A stretch of 64,000 nucleotides of DNA. Origin: Shewanella cyperi (lineage in GTDB: Bacteria; Pseudomonadota; Gammaproteobacteria; Enterobacterales; Shewanellaceae). This document shows, piece after piece, positions 8,438-21,110 of the stretch (the stretch's first letter is position 1; each line of letters opens with the position of its first letter). The notes under the pieces were generated by a model that worked only from the letters and a program-made list of their open reading frames with translations, was not told the origin of the DNA and searched no databases. The DNA lies in NCBI RefSeq assembly GCF_017354985.1, contig NZ_CP071501.1, forward strand, positions 2,747,501 through 2,811,500. The letters are read 5' to 3'. The translations under genes and the position numbers were made by a program.

Positions 8438-9994
8438 TCAGGCCTTGTGGGTCTCGAAATGGTAGCGGCCGGTTTTCAGGCTGCTGGGGCCCAGGCGGGC
8501 AAACTTCTGCATCAGGAACACTTCTATCACCAGCAGCACAGTGTAAAACAGACTGATGGAGATAATGCTGAACCAGATATTCCCCGGCGTCAGGCTGGAA
8601 GCGGACATAAAGGTCGGCAGCACCTCGGAAATGGTCCAGGGTTGGCGACCGTATTCGGCCACAAACCAGCCACACTCTATCGCCAACCAGGGCAACGGCA
8701 GGCTGAACAGCGCCGCCCGCAGCACCCACTTGTTTTCTTCAATCCGATGGCGGGTGCTTTGCCAGAAGGCGGCGGCAAACACCAGCAACATAATCATCCC
8801 AAAGCCCACCATAACGCGGAAACTCCAGAATACAGGTGCTACCCGGGGAATGGAGTCCAGGGCCGCGGCCTTGATCTGCTCTTCACTGGCATCGACTACC
8901 TTGTCGGTGTAGCGTTTGAGCAACAGGCCATAGCCGAGATCGCCCTTGGACGCCTCGAATTGTTCGCGCAGTTCCGGCGAAGTATCACCGCCGCGCAGGC
9001 GCTCCAGCATGGCGTAGGCCTGCATACCGTTACGAATGCGCAGTTCGTGGCCAGCGATAAGATCTTTAAGGCCAATCACTTCTTCATCCAGTGAGCGGGT
9101 GGCGATAATGCCCATCGCATAGGGGATCTTGATGGCGTAATCTGTGTGCATTGTGTCCTGGTTGGGCAAACCCGCCAGGGTAAAGGCCGCCGGTGCCGGC
9201 TCGGTATGCCACTCGGCCTCAATGGTGGCCAGTTTGACTCTCTGCACCTCACCTACGGTGTAACCGGATTCGTCACCCAGCACTATCACAGACAAGATGG
9301 ACGCCATACCGAAACTTGCAGCTATGGCGAAGGAGCGACGGGCAAAAGGCAAATCGCGCTTCTTGAGTATGTAATAGGAACTGATGGCCAGTACGAACAT
9401 GGCGCCGGTCACGTAGCCTGATGCAACTGTATGGACGAATTTCACCTGAGCCACAGGGTTGAACAGCACCTCTGCGAAGCTGGTCATCTCCATGCGCATG
9501 GTTTCATAGTTGAACTCGGCGCCCACGGGGTTTTGCATCCAACCATTGGCCACCAGGATCCACATGGCCGACATATTGGTGCCCAGGGCCACCAGCCAGG
9601 TCACGGCCAGATGCTGGCGCTTGCTGAAACGATCCCAGCCAAAAAAGAACATGCCGACAAAGGTGGACTCCATAAAGAAGGCCATCAGGCCCTCAATGGC
9701 CAGCGGCGCCCCGAACACATCGCCCACATAATGGGAGTAATAGGACCAGTTGGTACCAAACTGGAATTCCATCGCCAATCCTGTGGTCACCCCGAGGGCA
9801 AAGTTAATGCCGAACAGCTTGCCCCAGAACTTGGTCATGTCCTTGTAGATGGGGTTATCCGTCATCACATAGAGGGATTCCATGATGGCCAGCAGAAATG
9901 CCATGCCGAGGGTCAGGGGAACAAACAGGAAGTGATACATGGCCGTCAGCGCGAATTGCAGGCGCGATAGCTCGACAACCTCTTCAACTATCAT
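8438..9994 (-). CDS. cydA: Cytochrome bd ubiquinol oxidase subunit I
   Basis: 518 residues from the ATG at 9994, which has AAAGGAG seven bases upstream; a longer frame reaching 10030 has no such site. Landmarks are [12 protein letters not shown] with the haem ligand His21, the long periplasmic Q-loop (about residues 240-385) that binds quinol, and the [13 protein letters not shown] motif. CydA carries haems b558, b595 and d. The first gene of a four-gene operon. A perfect FNR-type box lies about 200 bp upstream, consistent with induction at low oxygen as known for cyd operons in related bacteria. Confidence 0.97.
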   Translation of the reverse strand: MIVEEVVELSRLQFALTAMYHFLFVPLTLGMAFLLAIMESLYVMTDNPIYKDMTKFWGKLFGINFALGVTTGLAMEFQFGTNWSYYSHYVGDVFGAPLAIEGLMAFFMESTFVGMFFFGWDRFSKRQHLAVTWLVALGTNMSAMWILVANGWMQNPVGAEFNYETMRMEMTSFAEVLFNPVAQVKFVHTVASGYVTGAMFVLAISSYYILKKRDLPFARRSFAIAASFGMASILSVIVLGDESGYTVGEVQRVKLATIEAEWHTEPAPAAFTLAGLPNQDTMHTDYAIKIPYAMGIIATRSLDEEVIGLKDLIAGHELRIRNGMQAYAMLERLRGGDTSPELREQFEASKGDLGYGLLLKRYTDKVVDASEEQIKAAALDSIPRVAPVFWSFRVMVGFGMIMLLVFAAAFWQSTRHRIEENKWVLRAALFSLPLPWLAIECGWFVAEYGRQPWTISEVLPTFMSASSLTPGNIWFSIISISLFYTVLLVIEVFLMQKFARLGPSSLKTGRYHFETHKA

Positions 9995-10140
9995 CAGAGA
10001 CTCCTTTAATGACATCTCCCCGGGAGACATCAGGTCATACCGTGCAGGATTGGGGGCATAAGTGCCACAGCGCCGCCGAGTGATACCTGGAAACCTGCGT
10101 TACTTGGAAAGGCAACCCGACTCATTAGCTTATTTATCAA

Positions 10141-10158
10141 TCTCTTAATTAAATAAGC
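10141..10158. promoter_or_regulatory. Possible ArcA-type box upstream of cydA
   Basis: TCTCTTAATTAAATAAGC contains TTAATTAAAT, the core of the ArcA-P consensus, about 150 bp upstream of the cydA start. ArcA control of cyd is known in E. coli and reported for Shewanella; this particular site is an inference from ten matching bases in AT-rich DNA. Confidence 0.35.
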
Positions 10159-10192
10159 CCCATTGGCGACAGCGAGTTTATACCACCGCAAA

Positions 10193-10206
10193 TTGATCCA
10201 GATCAA
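10193..10206. promoter_or_regulatory. FNR/EtrA-type operator upstream of cydA
   Basis: TTGATCCAGATCAA is an exact match to the FNR consensus TTGAT-N4-ATCAA. It lies 199 bp upstream of the cydA start, in a gap with no other gene. Shewanella's FNR orthologue (EtrA) recognises the same sequence. Confidence 0.7.
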
Positions 10207-10527
10207 TGTAAGGTGATTTTTTATGCCAAATTTGCGGACCACAGCACGTTTGCGCAGACAGGCCTTGACCGCAGCTGTTGGCCATGGCCACGCCGGTTGA
10301 GGAACATAGGAACTACAGCATTAATAGCAGATTATTCACTAATTATGCTCTAACCCTGAATTTTCATTAAATTCGATACAACTTCATTAAAATAGATAAG
10401 CATTTAGAATGACAAATAACACTAAAAAATCTCAACGCGTTATTTTTAAATGGTTTTTTTTCGTACACATAAAAACACCACATATCATTGATTAGTTTTT
10501 CTTATATTTAATTCAAGTTTTTCTCGT
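10207..10527. other. AT-rich gap between the cyd promoter and the small-protein gene
   Basis: About 320 bp with no convincing coding frame. It becomes strongly AT-rich from 10310, with several A/T tracts, just before a good sigma-70 promoter. An UP-element-like or H-NS-bound region is possible. I see no RNA gene in it. Confidence 0.4.
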
Positions 10528-10556
10528 TTGAAGCGAAGATTGGCTGCGGCTAATAT
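10528..10556 (+). promoter_or_regulatory. Sigma-70 promoter of the 25-residue small protein
   Basis: TTGAAG at 10528-10533 and TAATAT at 10551-10556 are separated by exactly 17 bp. Transcription would begin near 10563 and meet a strong terminator at 10780-10808, giving an RNA of roughly 245 nt. Confidence 0.65.
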
Positions 10557-10613
10557 ATGCCCAGTGTTAAGGAGACGGTTTTTATTGCCATCTGTGCTGT
10601 AGGCGCAACCCAA

Positions 10614-10642
10614 CTCCGCGTGATTCAACAATTTTTGTGGAG
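10614..10642 (+). promoter_or_regulatory. Hairpin that could hide the ribosome site of the small protein
   Basis: CTCCGCG at 10614-10620 can pair with TGTGGAG at 10636-10642 (with two G-U pairs). This encloses the GGAG that serves the ATG at 10651. An upstream GGAG at 10571-10574 could compete for the same CTCC. This is inference from pairing only. Confidence 0.4.
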
Positions 10643-10650
10643 AAGCCCAA

Positions 10651-10728
10651 ATGAAAAACTTACTCGATCGTCTGGTTAACCGCTATAAGCGTGTCTTTGT
10701 TGAACTCTACACAGCCAAGGAGCTGTAA
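10651..10728 (+). CDS. 25-residue small protein, function unknown
   Basis: The frame starts MKNLLDRLVNRYKRVF and ends in AKEL, followed by TAA. The predicted peptide is one amphipathic, basic helix (K2, R7, R11, K13, R14 on one face). GGAG lies eight bases before the ATG. What makes it credible is its setting: a consensus promoter with a 17-bp spacer upstream, a strong intrinsic terminator 50 bp downstream, and no other gene in the unit. It could be a membrane-associated small protein, a leader peptide without a downstream gene, or the coding part of a dual-function small RNA. I do not recognise a family. Confidence 0.6.
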   Translation: MKNLLDRLVNRYKRVFVELYTAKEL

Positions 10729-10779
10729 GAGTAAAACTTTCCCTTTTGAAGTGATTTATTGTTTTGTTAGCGCAAAACC

Positions 10780-10808
10780 GCCCCGGCCCACCCCGGGGCT
10801 TTTTTTTT
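10780..10808 (+). terminator. Intrinsic terminator of the small-protein unit
   Basis: GCCCCGG pairs with CCGGGGC over a 6-base loop and is followed by nine T on the plus strand. Confidence 0.9.
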
Positions 10809-10852
10809 GCTTGCGCAGCAAGCTTCCCGCCCACCTAATTACAGATCAGCAA

Positions 10853-10892
10853 GCAATAAAAAAGGAGCACCGAGGCGCTCCTTTTTTATTGC
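10853..10892 (-). terminator. Bidirectional-type terminator after purL
   Basis: GCAATAAAAAAGGAGC and its perfect 16-base complement flank the loop ACCGAGGC. On the minus strand the T-rich arm follows the purL stop at 10916; it could also back up the plus-strand terminator at 10780-10808. Confidence 0.85.
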
Positions 10893-10915
10893 TAAAGACA
10901 ATTAGCCGCTTTTGA

Positions 10916-13900
10916 TTAGCCTATCTTGACCCGGGCGTTGCGGAACATGCGCATCCAGGGGCTGTCTTCACCCCAGTTGTCCGGATGCCAGGAGTTGGCC
11001 ACGGTACGGAATACCCGCTCAGGGTGCGGCATCATGATGGTGACACGGCCGTCCAGAGTAGTAATACCGGTCAAGCCGTTTGGCGAGCCGTTGGGGTTCT
11101 GCGGATACTGGGTTGCTACCTGGCCATGGCCATTCACATAACGCAGGGCTATGGTGCCTGTGGCTTCGGCGCGGGCCAGGGCCTCGGCATTGGCAAACTC
11201 GGCAAAACCTTCACCGTGGGACACGGCGATTGGCATGCGAGAGCCTTCCATGCCGCTGAAGAACAGCGATGGGCTCTGCTGCACTTCCACCAGGCTGAAG
11301 CGGGCTTCAAAACGCTCGGAGCGGTTACGCACGAAGCGCGGCCAGTGCTCTGCACCAGGGATGATGTCTTTGAGGTTCGACATCATCTGACAGCCGTTAC
11401 AGACCCCGAGGGCAAAGCTGCTGTCGCGCTCGAAGAAGCGGCTGAACTCGTCGCGGGCACGGCCATTGAACAGGATGGACTTGGCCCAGCCCTCACCGGC
11501 ACCCAGCACGTCACCGTAGGAGAAGCCACCACAGGCCACCAGGCCCTGGAACTGCTCCAGACTGATGCGGCCCGAGAGTATGTCAGACATGTGCACGTCG
11601 TGGGCTTCAAAGCCGGCGCGGTCGAAGGCGGCCGCCATCTCCACATGGGAGTTCACGCCCTGCTCACGCAGGATAGCCATCTTGGGCGCCACGCCCTTGA
11701 GTATATAGGGTGCAGCCACATCTTCACTGGGGTCGAAGCCCAGCTTAACTGTCAGACCCGGCTCATCGGCGCGCTGCTTGAGTTCGAACTCTTCGCGGGC
11801 ACACTCAGGGTTGTCGCGCATGGCCTGCATGCGATAGGTGGTCTCGGACCACAGGGTGCGCAGGGCCACGCGGCTGTTGCTGTATACGGCACGCTCACCG
11901 TCACGGATGCTGATCTTGTCTTCGTTGACCAGCTCGGCAACCTGATGGCAGGCCACACCGGCGGCGCCATAGGCAGCTATGATGGCATCGGCATCGGCCT
12001 TGGCCACCTGGATAACACCACCCAGCTCTTCGTTGAACAGGCGCTCCAGAACCGTGCCAGGCAGTGCTGACAGGTCGATATCCAGACCCGTGTTACCGGC
12101 GAAGGCCATTTCCACCAAGGTGGTGAACAGACCGCCGTCACTCTTGTCGTGGTAGGCCAGCAGCTGACGGCTTGCCACCAAAGACTGGGTCACTTCGAAG
12201 AAACCGCGCAGGCTGGCGGCATCGTCGAGATCCGGTGCCACATCACCCAGCTCACCGTAGACTTGGGCCAAGCAGGAGCCACCGAGGCGGGCCTTGCCCT
12301 TGGCGAGATCGGCCAGCAGCAGCACGGTTTCACCCTTGTCGCTGCGCAGCTCGGGCGTCACTGTATTGCGCACATCGCGCACCGCACCGAAGGCGGAGAT
12401 CACCAGCGACATGGGCGCGGTTACAGTCTTCTGCTCACCGGCCTCTTCCCAGGCGGTCTTCATGGACATTGAGTCCTTGCCCACGGGAATGGTCAGTTGC
12501 AGCTCTGGGCACAGCTCTTCGCCCACGGCCTTGACCGCTTCGTAAAGACCCGCGTCTTCACCGGGGTGACCGGCGGCAGACATCCAGTTGGCTGACAGCT
12601 TGATACGCTTGAAGGAACCAATATCGGCACCGGCTATGTTCATGATGGATTCAGCCACCGCCATGCGGGCAGAGGCGCCGAAGTCCAGCAACGCCAGCGG
12701 AGTACGCTCGCCCATGGACATGGCTTCACCGGCATAGGTGTCGAAGGTGGCGGCGGTCACGGCGCAGTCGGCCACGGGCACCTGCCATGGACCCACCAGC
12801 TGATCCCGGGCCACCAGACCTGTCACGGTGCGGTCGCCAATGGTGATCAGGAAGGTCTTGTCGGCCACGGTCGGCAGGTTCAATACCCGCTTGACGGCTT
12901 CATCCACCGTGATGGCGTCCTGGTTCAGCGCGGGCGATACCGCCTTCTTACTGACCACGTCACGGCTCATCTTGGGTGGCTTGCCCAGCAGCACTTCCAG
13001 CGGCAGGTCGATGGGCTTGTTGTCGAAATGGGTATCGGACAGGCTCAGGTGACGTTCTTCGGTCGCCTCACCCACCACGGCAAAAGGTGCGCGCTCGCGC
13101 TCACAGATGGCGGCAAAGCGCGGCAGATCTTCGGCGGCCACGGACAGCACATAGCGTTCCTGGGACTCGTTACACCAGATCTCCAGCGGGCTCATGCCGG
13201 GCTCATCGGAAGGCACGTTGCGCAGCTCAAAGCGACCACCGCGACCGGCATCGTTCACCAGCTCAGGGAAGGCGTTTGACAGACCGCCGGCGCCCACGTC
13301 GTGGATAAATTGGATTGGGTTCTCGTCGCCCAGCTGCCAGCAGCGGTCGATCACTTCCTGACAGCGGCGTTCCATTTCCGGGTTTTCACGCTGCACTGAG
13401 GCAAAATCCAGATCTTCGCTGGATTGACCCGAGGCCATGGAGGAGGCGGCGCCACCACCCAGACCAATGTTCATTGCCGGGCCACCGAGGACGATAAGCT
13501 TGGCGCCGAGGGAGATCTCGCCCTTCTGCACATGCTCTTCACGTATGTTACCCAGACCACCGGCCAACATGATGGGCTTGTGGTAACCACGCACTTCGAC
13601 GCCGTTATGGCTGCTGACCTGCTGCTCATAGGTGCGGAAGTAACCCAGCAGAGCGGGACGGCCGAATTCGTTGTTGAAGGCGGCGCCACCCAGTGGGCCG
13701 TCGATCATTATGTCCAGGGCGCTGACGATACGCTCGGGCTTGCCGTAGTTGCCTTCCCAGGGTTGCACGAAACCGGGGATCTTGAGGTTGGACACGCTGA
13801 AGCCTGTCAGACCGGCCTTGGGCTTGGAGCCGCGACCCGTTGCGCCTTCGTCACGAATTTCACCGCCTGAGCCTGTGGCCGCACCCGGATAAGGGCTGAT

Positions 13901-14797
13901 GGCGGTCGGGTGGTTGTGGGTTTCCACCTTCATCAGGATGTGCATGGGTTCGGTGTGATAGTTGTAAACACCGTCAGGGTCGGGGAAGAAACGACCGGCC
14001 ACTGAACCTTCCATCACGGCGGCGTTGTCCTTGTAGGCGGACAGCACGTGATCCGGAGTCTTCTCGAAGGTGTTTTTGATCATCTTGAACAGCGATTTTG
14101 GCTGCACTTCGCCGTCTATGGTCCAGTCGGCGTTGAAGATCTTGTGACGGCAATGCTCAGAATTTGCCTGGGCAAACATCATCAGCTCGACGTCGTTGGG
14201 GTTGCGTCCCAGGCGGACAAAGTTTTCCACCAGGTAATCGATTTCGTCTTCCGCCAGGGCCAGACCCATGTCGCGGTTGGCGACTTCCAGGGCACGGCGG
14301 CCCTCACCCAGGATATTGACGCTGGTGAAGCGGGCGGGTTCGGTACGGGCGAACAGCACTGTGGCAGACTCGAAGCTGTCGAGCACCACTTCCACCATGC
14401 GATCGTGCAACAGGCCCTTGAGCTGCTTTTGCTGCTCGGCGCTGAGCGCATCAGCCTCAACGTAATAGGCCACACCACGCTCGAGGCGTTTTATCTTGCC
14501 AAGACCGCAATTTTGGGCGATATCTGTTGCTTTGGAGGACCAGGGGGATATGGTACCGGGGCGGGGAGTCACGAACAGCAGTTGACCTGTGGGGGCATGC
14601 GCTTCAATGGCAGGGCCGTAGGTCAGGATCTTGCCAAGCTGCTCGGTTTCATTGGCGTCGAGCGACTCGCTAAGATCGGCCAAATGAACGTATTCAGCGT
14701 AGATTTGGCGTACCGGAAGCGCTGCTTGTTGACAGGCCTCCATCAGCTTTTGCACCCTAAACGCCGAGAGTGCAGGGGCTCCGCGGATGATCTCCAT
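10916..14797 (-). CDS. purL: Phosphoribosylformylglycinamidine synthase
   Basis: 1293 residues, the single-chain (large) PurL of gammaproteobacteria. It converts FGAR, glutamine and ATP to FGAM in de novo purine synthesis. The order is: N-terminal PurS-like domain, ATP-binding AIRS-like domains ([36 protein letters not shown]), linker, and a C-terminal class I glutaminase with the nucleophile in [12 protein letters not shown] and the His-Glu dyad in [13 protein letters not shown] three bases upstream (14800) is an alternative start; the AGGTG ribosome site fits GTG (7 nt) or ATG (10 nt). The gene is monocistronic, with a strong terminator behind it. Confidence 0.97.
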   Translation of the reverse strand: MEIIRGAPALSAFRVQKLMEACQQAALPVRQIYAEYVHLADLSESLDANETEQLGKILTYGPAIEAHAPTGQLLFVTPRPGTISPWSSKATDIAQNCGLGKIKRLERGVAYYVEADALSAEQQKQLKGLLHDRMVEVVLDSFESATVLFARTEPARFTSVNILGEGRRALEVANRDMGLALAEDEIDYLVENFVRLGRNPNDVELMMFAQANSEHCRHKIFNADWTIDGEVQPKSLFKMIKNTFEKTPDHVLSAYKDNAAVMEGSVAGRFFPDPDGVYNYHTEPMHILMKVETHNHPTAISPYPGAATGSGGEIRDEGATGRGSKPKAGLTGFSVSNLKIPGFVQPWEGNYGKPERIVSALDIMIDGPLGGAAFNNEFGRPALLGYFRTYEQQVSSHNGVEVRGYHKPIMLAGGLGNIREEHVQKGEISLGAKLIVLGGPAMNIGLGGGAASSMASGQSSEDLDFASVQRENPEMERRCQEVIDRCWQLGDENPIQFIHDVGAGGLSNAFPELVNDAGRGGRFELRNVPSDEPGMSPLEIWCNESQERYVLSVAAEDLPRFAAICERERAPFAVVGEATEERHLSLSDTHFDNKPIDLPLEVLLGKPPKMSRDVVSKKAVSPALNQDAITVDEAVKRVLNLPTVADKTFLITIGDRTVTGLVARDQLVGPWQVPVADCAVTAATFDTYAGEAMSMGERTPLALLDFGASARMAVAESIMNIAGADIGSFKRIKLSANWMSAAGHPGEDAGLYEAVKAVGEELCPELQLTIPVGKDSMSMKTAWEEAGEQKTVTAPMSLVISAFGAVRDVRNTVTPELRSDKGETVLLLADLAKGKARLGGSCLAQVYGELGDVAPDLDDAASLRGFFEVTQSLVASRQLLAYHDKSDGGLFTTLVEMAFAGNTGLDIDLSALPGTVLERLFNEELGGVIQVAKADADAIIAAYGAAGVACHQVAELVNEDKISIRDGERAVYSNSRVALRTLWSETTYRMQAMRDNPECAREEFELKQRADEPGLTVKLGFDPSEDVAAPYILKGVAPKMAILREQGVNSHVEMAAAFDRAGFEAHDVHMSDILSGRISLEQFQGLVACGGFSYGDVLGAGEGWAKSILFNGRARDEFSRFFERDSSFALGVCNGCQMMSNLKDIIPGAEHWPRFVRNRSERFEARFSLVEVQQSPSLFFSGMEGSRMPIAVSHGEGFAEFANAEALARAEATGTIALRYVNGHGQVATQYPQNPNGSPNGLTGITTLDGRVTIMMPHPERVFRTVANSWHPDNWGEDSPWMRMFRNARVKIG

Positions 14798-15040
14798 CAC
14801 GTCTATTCACCTTATTTTTTATAATTACAGGGTCAGAGGTGGCGCTATTATAGGGAAATGTGCCCCGTAAATCACCTGCAAAGGAGTGACAAAACAGTGT
14901 TTCTCCTGTGGCGGCTGGGACCTGAGAAAGACTTTTAGCAGGCTGTTCAGCCACACCTCAGCCATGGACGCTTAAAATCGGGTTCAACTTGCCGTTCAGT
15001 CTCTGCCGAACTGGCTAATTAACAAGGCTATTTTATTGAA

Positions 15041-16456
15041 ATGCATAGATATTGGCTTATCTCATCCCTGCTGCTGATGCTGAGTGCCTGTCAGCCGGCG
15101 GAGCATGAGCCAATGCCGGTGGAACCCGAACCCCGGCAGGAACTCAGGGTTGGCACCCTCTATGCCCAGCAGATTTACATGAGCTCGGGTCAAGGCCTCA
15201 GCGGCTTTGACTATGAAATGGCGACCCGCTTTGCCGATTATCTGGCGCTGCCGCTCAATATGAAGGCCTATTCCAGCAGAAGTGAGCTGTTCGATGCCCT
15301 CGCCCGCGGCGAGCTGGACATTATTGCCGCCGGAATGACAGAAACCCCCGTTCGCCGCGATCGCTTCCGTATGGGGCCACCGCTGTATTATGTCAACGAG
15401 GTGGTGGTTTATCGCGAAGGCAGCCCGGAACCCTTGAGCGTCAACGAACTGAGCGGCCAGATCACAGTGGTGGCCGACTCCGCCTTTGTCGAAAGCCTCA
15501 CCCGCTTGCAACAGAGCCATCCCGAACTGCAGTGGGAACAGGCCGCAGACAAGGACAACGACGAACTGCTGGCCCAGGTGGCCCAGGGGGATCTCAAATA
15601 CACCCTCAGTCATTCCACCAGCTTACAGATTAACCGTCGCTTCCTGCCTGAGCTGCGGGCCGGACTGGTGCTGGCCGAGCATCAGCCCGTGGTCTGGCTG
15701 CTGTCAGCCACAGGCACAGACGAGCTGATGAGCAAGCTGCTGAGTTTCTGGCACCAGGAGCGCCGGGCCGGCACCCTGGATCACCTGAACGAGAAATACT
15801 TTGGCCACGTCAAACGCTTCGACTATGTGGACACCCGCGCCTTTATCCGCGCCATAGATGCCAAGCTGCCCCGCTATCGGCCCTTGTTCGAGGCCTACGC
15901 CGGCGAACTGGATTGGCGCAAATTGGCCGCCACCAGCTATCAGGAATCCCACTGGAATCCCAATGCCCTCTCTCCCACAGGCGTGCGCGGCATGATGATG
16001 CTGACCCTGAATACCGCGGCACAGCTGGGAATAGACAACCGATTGGATCCCGAGCAGAGCATTCGCGGCGGTGCCGCCTACCTTAAAGATCTGCTGACCC
16101 GCCTGCCGGAGTCGATTCCCGAGAATCAGCGGATGTGGTTTGCCCTGGCGGCCTACAACATAGGCTTGGGGCACCTTGAGGATGCCCGCAAATTGGCCGA
16201 GGCCCAGGGACTCAACCCCAGTGCCTGGCGTGATGTGAAACAAACCCTGCCCTTGCTGCAAAAACGCAAATACTATCAGGGCACCCGTTACGGCTACGCC
16301 CGTGGCGGCGAAGCGGTGCATTACGTGGACTCCATCCGCCGCTACTATGATACCCTGGTGTGGCTCGACAACCAGAATAGCCCGGAGCAACCGCTGGCCC
16401 AGGAAACGCCCCCGGACAGCGATACCGTAACGGACCAGGTCACGGCCCCCAAATAG
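15041..16456 (+). CDS. mltF: Membrane-bound lytic murein transglycosylase F
   Basis: 471 residues. The N-terminus carries a lipobox, LLMLSAC, with Cys17, so the enzyme is probably lipid-anchored on the periplasmic side. Residues ~35-265 form an SBP_bac_3-type solute-binding domain ([27 protein letters not shown]). Residues ~285-440 form a SLT goose-lysozyme domain with catalytic Glu302 in [19 protein letters not shown]. MltF cleaves peptidoglycan to 1,6-anhydromuropeptides, and the N-terminal domain senses muropeptides. MltF proteins usually lie next to purL, as here. The Pro/Thr/Asp-rich tail after 445 is low-complexity. Confidence 0.93.
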   Translation: MHRYWLISSLLLMLSACQPAEHEPMPVEPEPRQELRVGTLYAQQIYMSSGQGLSGFDYEMATRFADYLALPLNMKAYSSRSELFDALARGELDIIAAGMTETPVRRDRFRMGPPLYYVNEVVVYREGSPEPLSVNELSGQITVVADSAFVESLTRLQQSHPELQWEQAADKDNDELLAQVAQGDLKYTLSHSTSLQINRRFLPELRAGLVLAEHQPVVWLLSATGTDELMSKLLSFWHQERRAGTLDHLNEKYFGHVKRFDYVDTRAFIRAIDAKLPRYRPLFEAYAGELDWRKLAATSYQESHWNPNALSPTGVRGMMMLTLNTAAQLGIDNRLDPEQSIRGGAAYLKDLLTRLPESIPENQRMWFALAAYNIGLGHLEDARKLAEAQGLNPSAWRDVKQTLPLLQKRKYYQGTRYGYARGGEAVHYVDSIRRYYDTLVWLDNQNSPEQPLAQETPPDSDTVTDQVTAPK

Positions 16457-16481
16457 TCCCCAAAGACAATCCTTTGGGGAC
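16456..16481 (+). other. Stem-loop starting at the mltF stop codon
   Basis: GTCCCCAAAG pairs perfectly with CTTTGGGGAC around a 6-base loop; the first base is the last base of the mltF TAG. No U-run follows, so this is either a weak terminator or a 3'-end stabilising hairpin. Confidence 0.5.
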
Positions 16482-16648
16482 AAATACCCTCAGAGATCAA
16501 ATTTCCCGCTTATCTGCCCAAGAAACAGCCAGGCAGCGCTTTGCCACCCTATTGCCAGTAACGGCCGTCGCTGTTAATGTTTTTAAAACAGAGAATTCTG
16601 AAAAACACCCTAGTGGTCACAGGGACCCGGGAAAAAGGAGTACCCCAA

Positions 16649-16768
16649 ATGAAACGCAAGATATTCAACAATGCCGCCGCGCGGCGCCGCACAGTGCTGA
16701 AGGCCCGTCACAAACAACTGCTCAACCGTCAAAAGCTGTTCTTCAACTTCATCCAGGCCGAGGACTGA
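16649..16768 (+). CDS. 39-residue basic protein, function unknown
   Basis: The frame starts MKRKIFNNAAARRRTVLKAR and ends FFNFIQAED. AAAGGAG lies eight bases upstream of the ATG, an unusually good ribosome site. The N-terminal two thirds are very basic (K2, R3, K4, three consecutive Arg at 12-14, more K/R after), which suggests nucleic acid or ribosome binding, while the last ten residues are aromatic and acidic. It stops directly against the tadA stop codon on the other strand. I recall similar short proteins in Shewanella genomes but no function. A longer upstream frame exists, but only this ATG has a ribosome site. Confidence 0.65.
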   Translation: MKRKIFNNAAARRRTVLKARHKQLLNRQKLFFNFIQAED

Positions 16769-17351
<583 letters not shown>

Positions 17352-17451
17352 AAAGAAAGGGTGTCATACGTATCTGTCCAACTCCAAACGAGCAACCAGA
17401 AATTAAGTACTCACTGCCACATTTTACTCAGGTAACACCCTTGAATTTAAA

Positions 17452-17768
17452 CTAATTAAATCTGCCAAACCTATACACCGATTTCCCCGTTCCGATGCTG
17501 CCGAGGACGTTGCTGAAAATGGCGTGGCAAGGCATGGATGCCGAAGCAGCGTCAGTCGAATCAGGGATGAGCGTCTGACGCGTTAGCCAATTTTCAGCAT
17601 AAGGGCGAGGGGCTGTCAGCATCGGTGGGGTGTCCTTGGGGATGCAAGGGGTATTGGACAAGCAATACCCCTTGCCCGGAGGTGGGCTGGAAGGCCGCGA
17701 CTTTGAAGTTCTTAAACAGACTAGGTAGTCACATGCTGGTATTGCAGGGTGGAAATAGACCTGATAAA
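17452..17768. repeat. Probable interspersed non-coding repeat element between tadA and guaA
   Basis: A stretch of about 300 bp between two convergent ends contains no convincing gene. A minus-strand frame (17452-17781) gives a Pro/Ser-rich protein without recognisable domains, which I take to be a by-product. The segment includes a perfect 13-bp hairpin (17644-17675), and its sequence style resembles interspersed intergenic elements I recall from Shewanella genomes. No second copy occurs in this window, so the repeat nature is inference. Confidence 0.4.
17644..17675. other. Long perfect hairpin in the intergenic element
   Basis: GCAAGGGGTATTG and CAATACCCCTTGC are perfect complements separated by GACAAG. 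A 13-bp stem without mismatch in non-coding DNA is well above chance. There is no U-run on either side, so it is not an ordinary terminator. Confidence 0.7.
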
Positions 17769-17800
17769 AAATAAAGCCCATGATTTCATGGGCTTTATTT
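17769..17800 (-). terminator. Intrinsic terminator of guaB-guaA
   Basis: AAATAAAGCCCATGA pairs with TCATGGGCTTTATTT, a 15-bp stem with a 2-base loop, 42 bp after the guaA stop. The T-rich arm works on both strands. Confidence 0.85.
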
Positions 17801-17841
17801 CATCTAACTCAGGCTAATTGCGACAATGGAATAACCCGCAA

Positions 17842-19419
17842 TTATTCCCACTCAATGGTCGCTGGTGGCTTACCGGAGATGTCGTACACCACGCGGGAGA
17901 TACCGTTGATTTCGTTGATGATACGGTTGGAAACCCGACCGAGGAAATCGTATGGCAGGTGGGCCCAGTGGGCGGTCATAAAGTCGATGGTTTCCACCGC
18001 ACGCAGGGACACAACCCAGTCGTACTTACGACCATCGCCCATCACACCCACGCTGCGTACCGGCAGGAATACGGTGAAGGCCTGGCTGACCTTGTTGTAC
18101 AAGTCGGCCTTGTGCAGTTCTTCGATGAAGATGGCATCGGCGCGGCGCAGCAGGTCGCAGTATTCCTTCTTCACTTCACCCAGCACCCGCACACCCAGGC
18201 CTGGGCCGGGGAATGGATGACGGTAGAGCATGTCGTAGGGCAGACCCAGTTCCAGACCTATGCGGCGCACTTCGTCCTTGAACAGTTCACGCAGCGGCTC
18301 CACCAGACCCAGCTCCATATCGTCCGGCAGACCGCCGACGTTGTGGTGAGACTTGATCACGTGGGCCTTGCCTGTGGCACTGCCGGCGGATTCAATCACG
18401 TCCGGATAGATGGTGCCCTGGGCCAGCCACTTGGCATTGACGCATTTTGAGGCTTCTTCGTCGAAGATTTCCACAAATACGCGGCCGATGATCTTGCGCT
18501 TGGCTTCGGGGTCATTTTCGCCCTTGAGCGCGTCGAGGAAGCGGGCTTCGGCATCCACATGGACTATGTTGAGACCGAAGTGGTCACCGAACATCTCCAG
18601 CACCTGATGGGCCTCGTTGAGACGCAACAGGCCATTGTCGACAAACACGCAGGTCAGCTTGTTGCCGATGGCGCGGTGCAGCAGCATGGCGGTCACGGAG
18701 GAATCCACACCACCGGACAGGCCGAGGATCACTTCATCGTCACCCACCTGGGCCTTGATGCGCTCGACCGCATCTTCGATGATGGAGGCAGGTTGCCACT
18801 TGGCATCACAGCCACAGATATCCAGGGTGAAGTGTTCCAGCATGCGCTTGCCCTGACGGGTGTGGGTCACCTCGGGGTGGAACTGCACGCCGTAGAATTT
18901 CTTGTCTTCGTTAGCCATCACGGCAAAAGGACAGGTTTCGGTCTTGGCCACGGCCACGAAGCCCGCAGGGATTTCCGATACCTTGTCACCGTGGCTCATC
19001 CACACGTCCAGCAGCGGTTTGCCGGAGTCGGACAGGCCGTCTTCGATGTGGCGCAGCAGGGCGCAATCGGCCAGCACTTCCACCTGGGCATAACCGAACT
19101 CGCCCTCACCCACGCCCTGGATAACCTTGCCACCGAGCTGCTCGCTCATGGTCTGCATGCCGTAGCAGATCCCCAGCACAGGCACTCCGGCGTTGAACAC
19201 GTACTCGGGGGCGCGGGGGGAATTGTCGGCGGTCACAGACTCGGGGCCACCGGCCAGAATGATACCGTTGGGGGCGAATTCACGGATCTGGGCCTCGGTC
19301 ACGTCCCAGGCCCAGAGTTCGCAGTACACGCCGATTTCGCGGACACGGCGGGCGATCAGCTGGGTGTACTGGGAGCCGAAGTCGAGGATCAGTATCTTGT
19401 GCTCATGAATATTGCTCAT
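17842..19419 (-). CDS. guaA: GMP synthase (glutamine-hydrolysing)
   Basis: 525 residues, the standard bacterial length. It aminates XMP to GMP. The N-terminal class I glutaminase has the nucleophile Cys85 in LGICYGMQT and the partner His/Glu in [10 protein letters not shown]. The ATP-pyrophosphatase domain has the P-loop LSGGVDSSV, and the C-terminal dimerisation domain closes with PPATIEWE. It is transcribed after guaB, with 105 bp between them, and ends at a strong terminator. Together they make the two-step branch from IMP to GMP. Confidence 0.98.
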   Translation of the reverse strand: MSNIHEHKILILDFGSQYTQLIARRVREIGVYCELWAWDVTEAQIREFAPNGIILAGGPESVTADNSPRAPEYVFNAGVPVLGICYGMQTMSEQLGGKVIQGVGEGEFGYAQVEVLADCALLRHIEDGLSDSGKPLLDVWMSHGDKVSEIPAGFVAVAKTETCPFAVMANEDKKFYGVQFHPEVTHTRQGKRMLEHFTLDICGCDAKWQPASIIEDAVERIKAQVGDDEVILGLSGGVDSSVTAMLLHRAIGNKLTCVFVDNGLLRLNEAHQVLEMFGDHFGLNIVHVDAEARFLDALKGENDPEAKRKIIGRVFVEIFDEEASKCVNAKWLAQGTIYPDVIESAGSATGKAHVIKSHHNVGGLPDDMELGLVEPLRELFKDEVRRIGLELGLPYDMLYRHPFPGPGLGVRVLGEVKKEYCDLLRRADAIFIEELHKADLYNKVSQAFTVFLPVRSVGVMGDGRKYDWVVSLRAVETIDFMTAHWAHLPYDFLGRVSNRIINEINGISRVVYDISGKPPATIEWE

Positions 19420-19524
19420 GGGTAACCTTTATCTCATCGTTAAGCGAATTTTTTGGCCGGACCCACAAGCATGGGCCAGACCAACAGGTACAGCAAGGGC
19501 GACTCTGGGCCGCCCTTGTTATTG

Positions 19525-21042
<1,518 letters not shown>

Positions 21043-21110
21043 TTATACCTTGCAAGCTGGCACTGGTAAATGGAAAATACATAAAAATTCGCGTTTGTCC
21101 GGAAAAATCC

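Noticed and set aside
10030..10242. Minus-strand frame upstream of cydA
   Set aside because: It covers the regulatory region with the FNR box; no ribosome site and no similarity.
10985..12070. Frames opposite purL
   Set aside because: The purL reading frame is intact and conserved throughout; the antisense frames carry no recognisable motifs.
14825..15040. Possible purine regulatory element between purL and mltF
   Set aside because: I looked for a PurR-type operator or a purine riboswitch fold and saw neither.
17452..17781. 109-codon minus-strand frame between guaA and tadA
   Set aside because: It overlaps the guaA terminator and a perfect hairpin and has no protein-like features; treated as part of a non-coding element.
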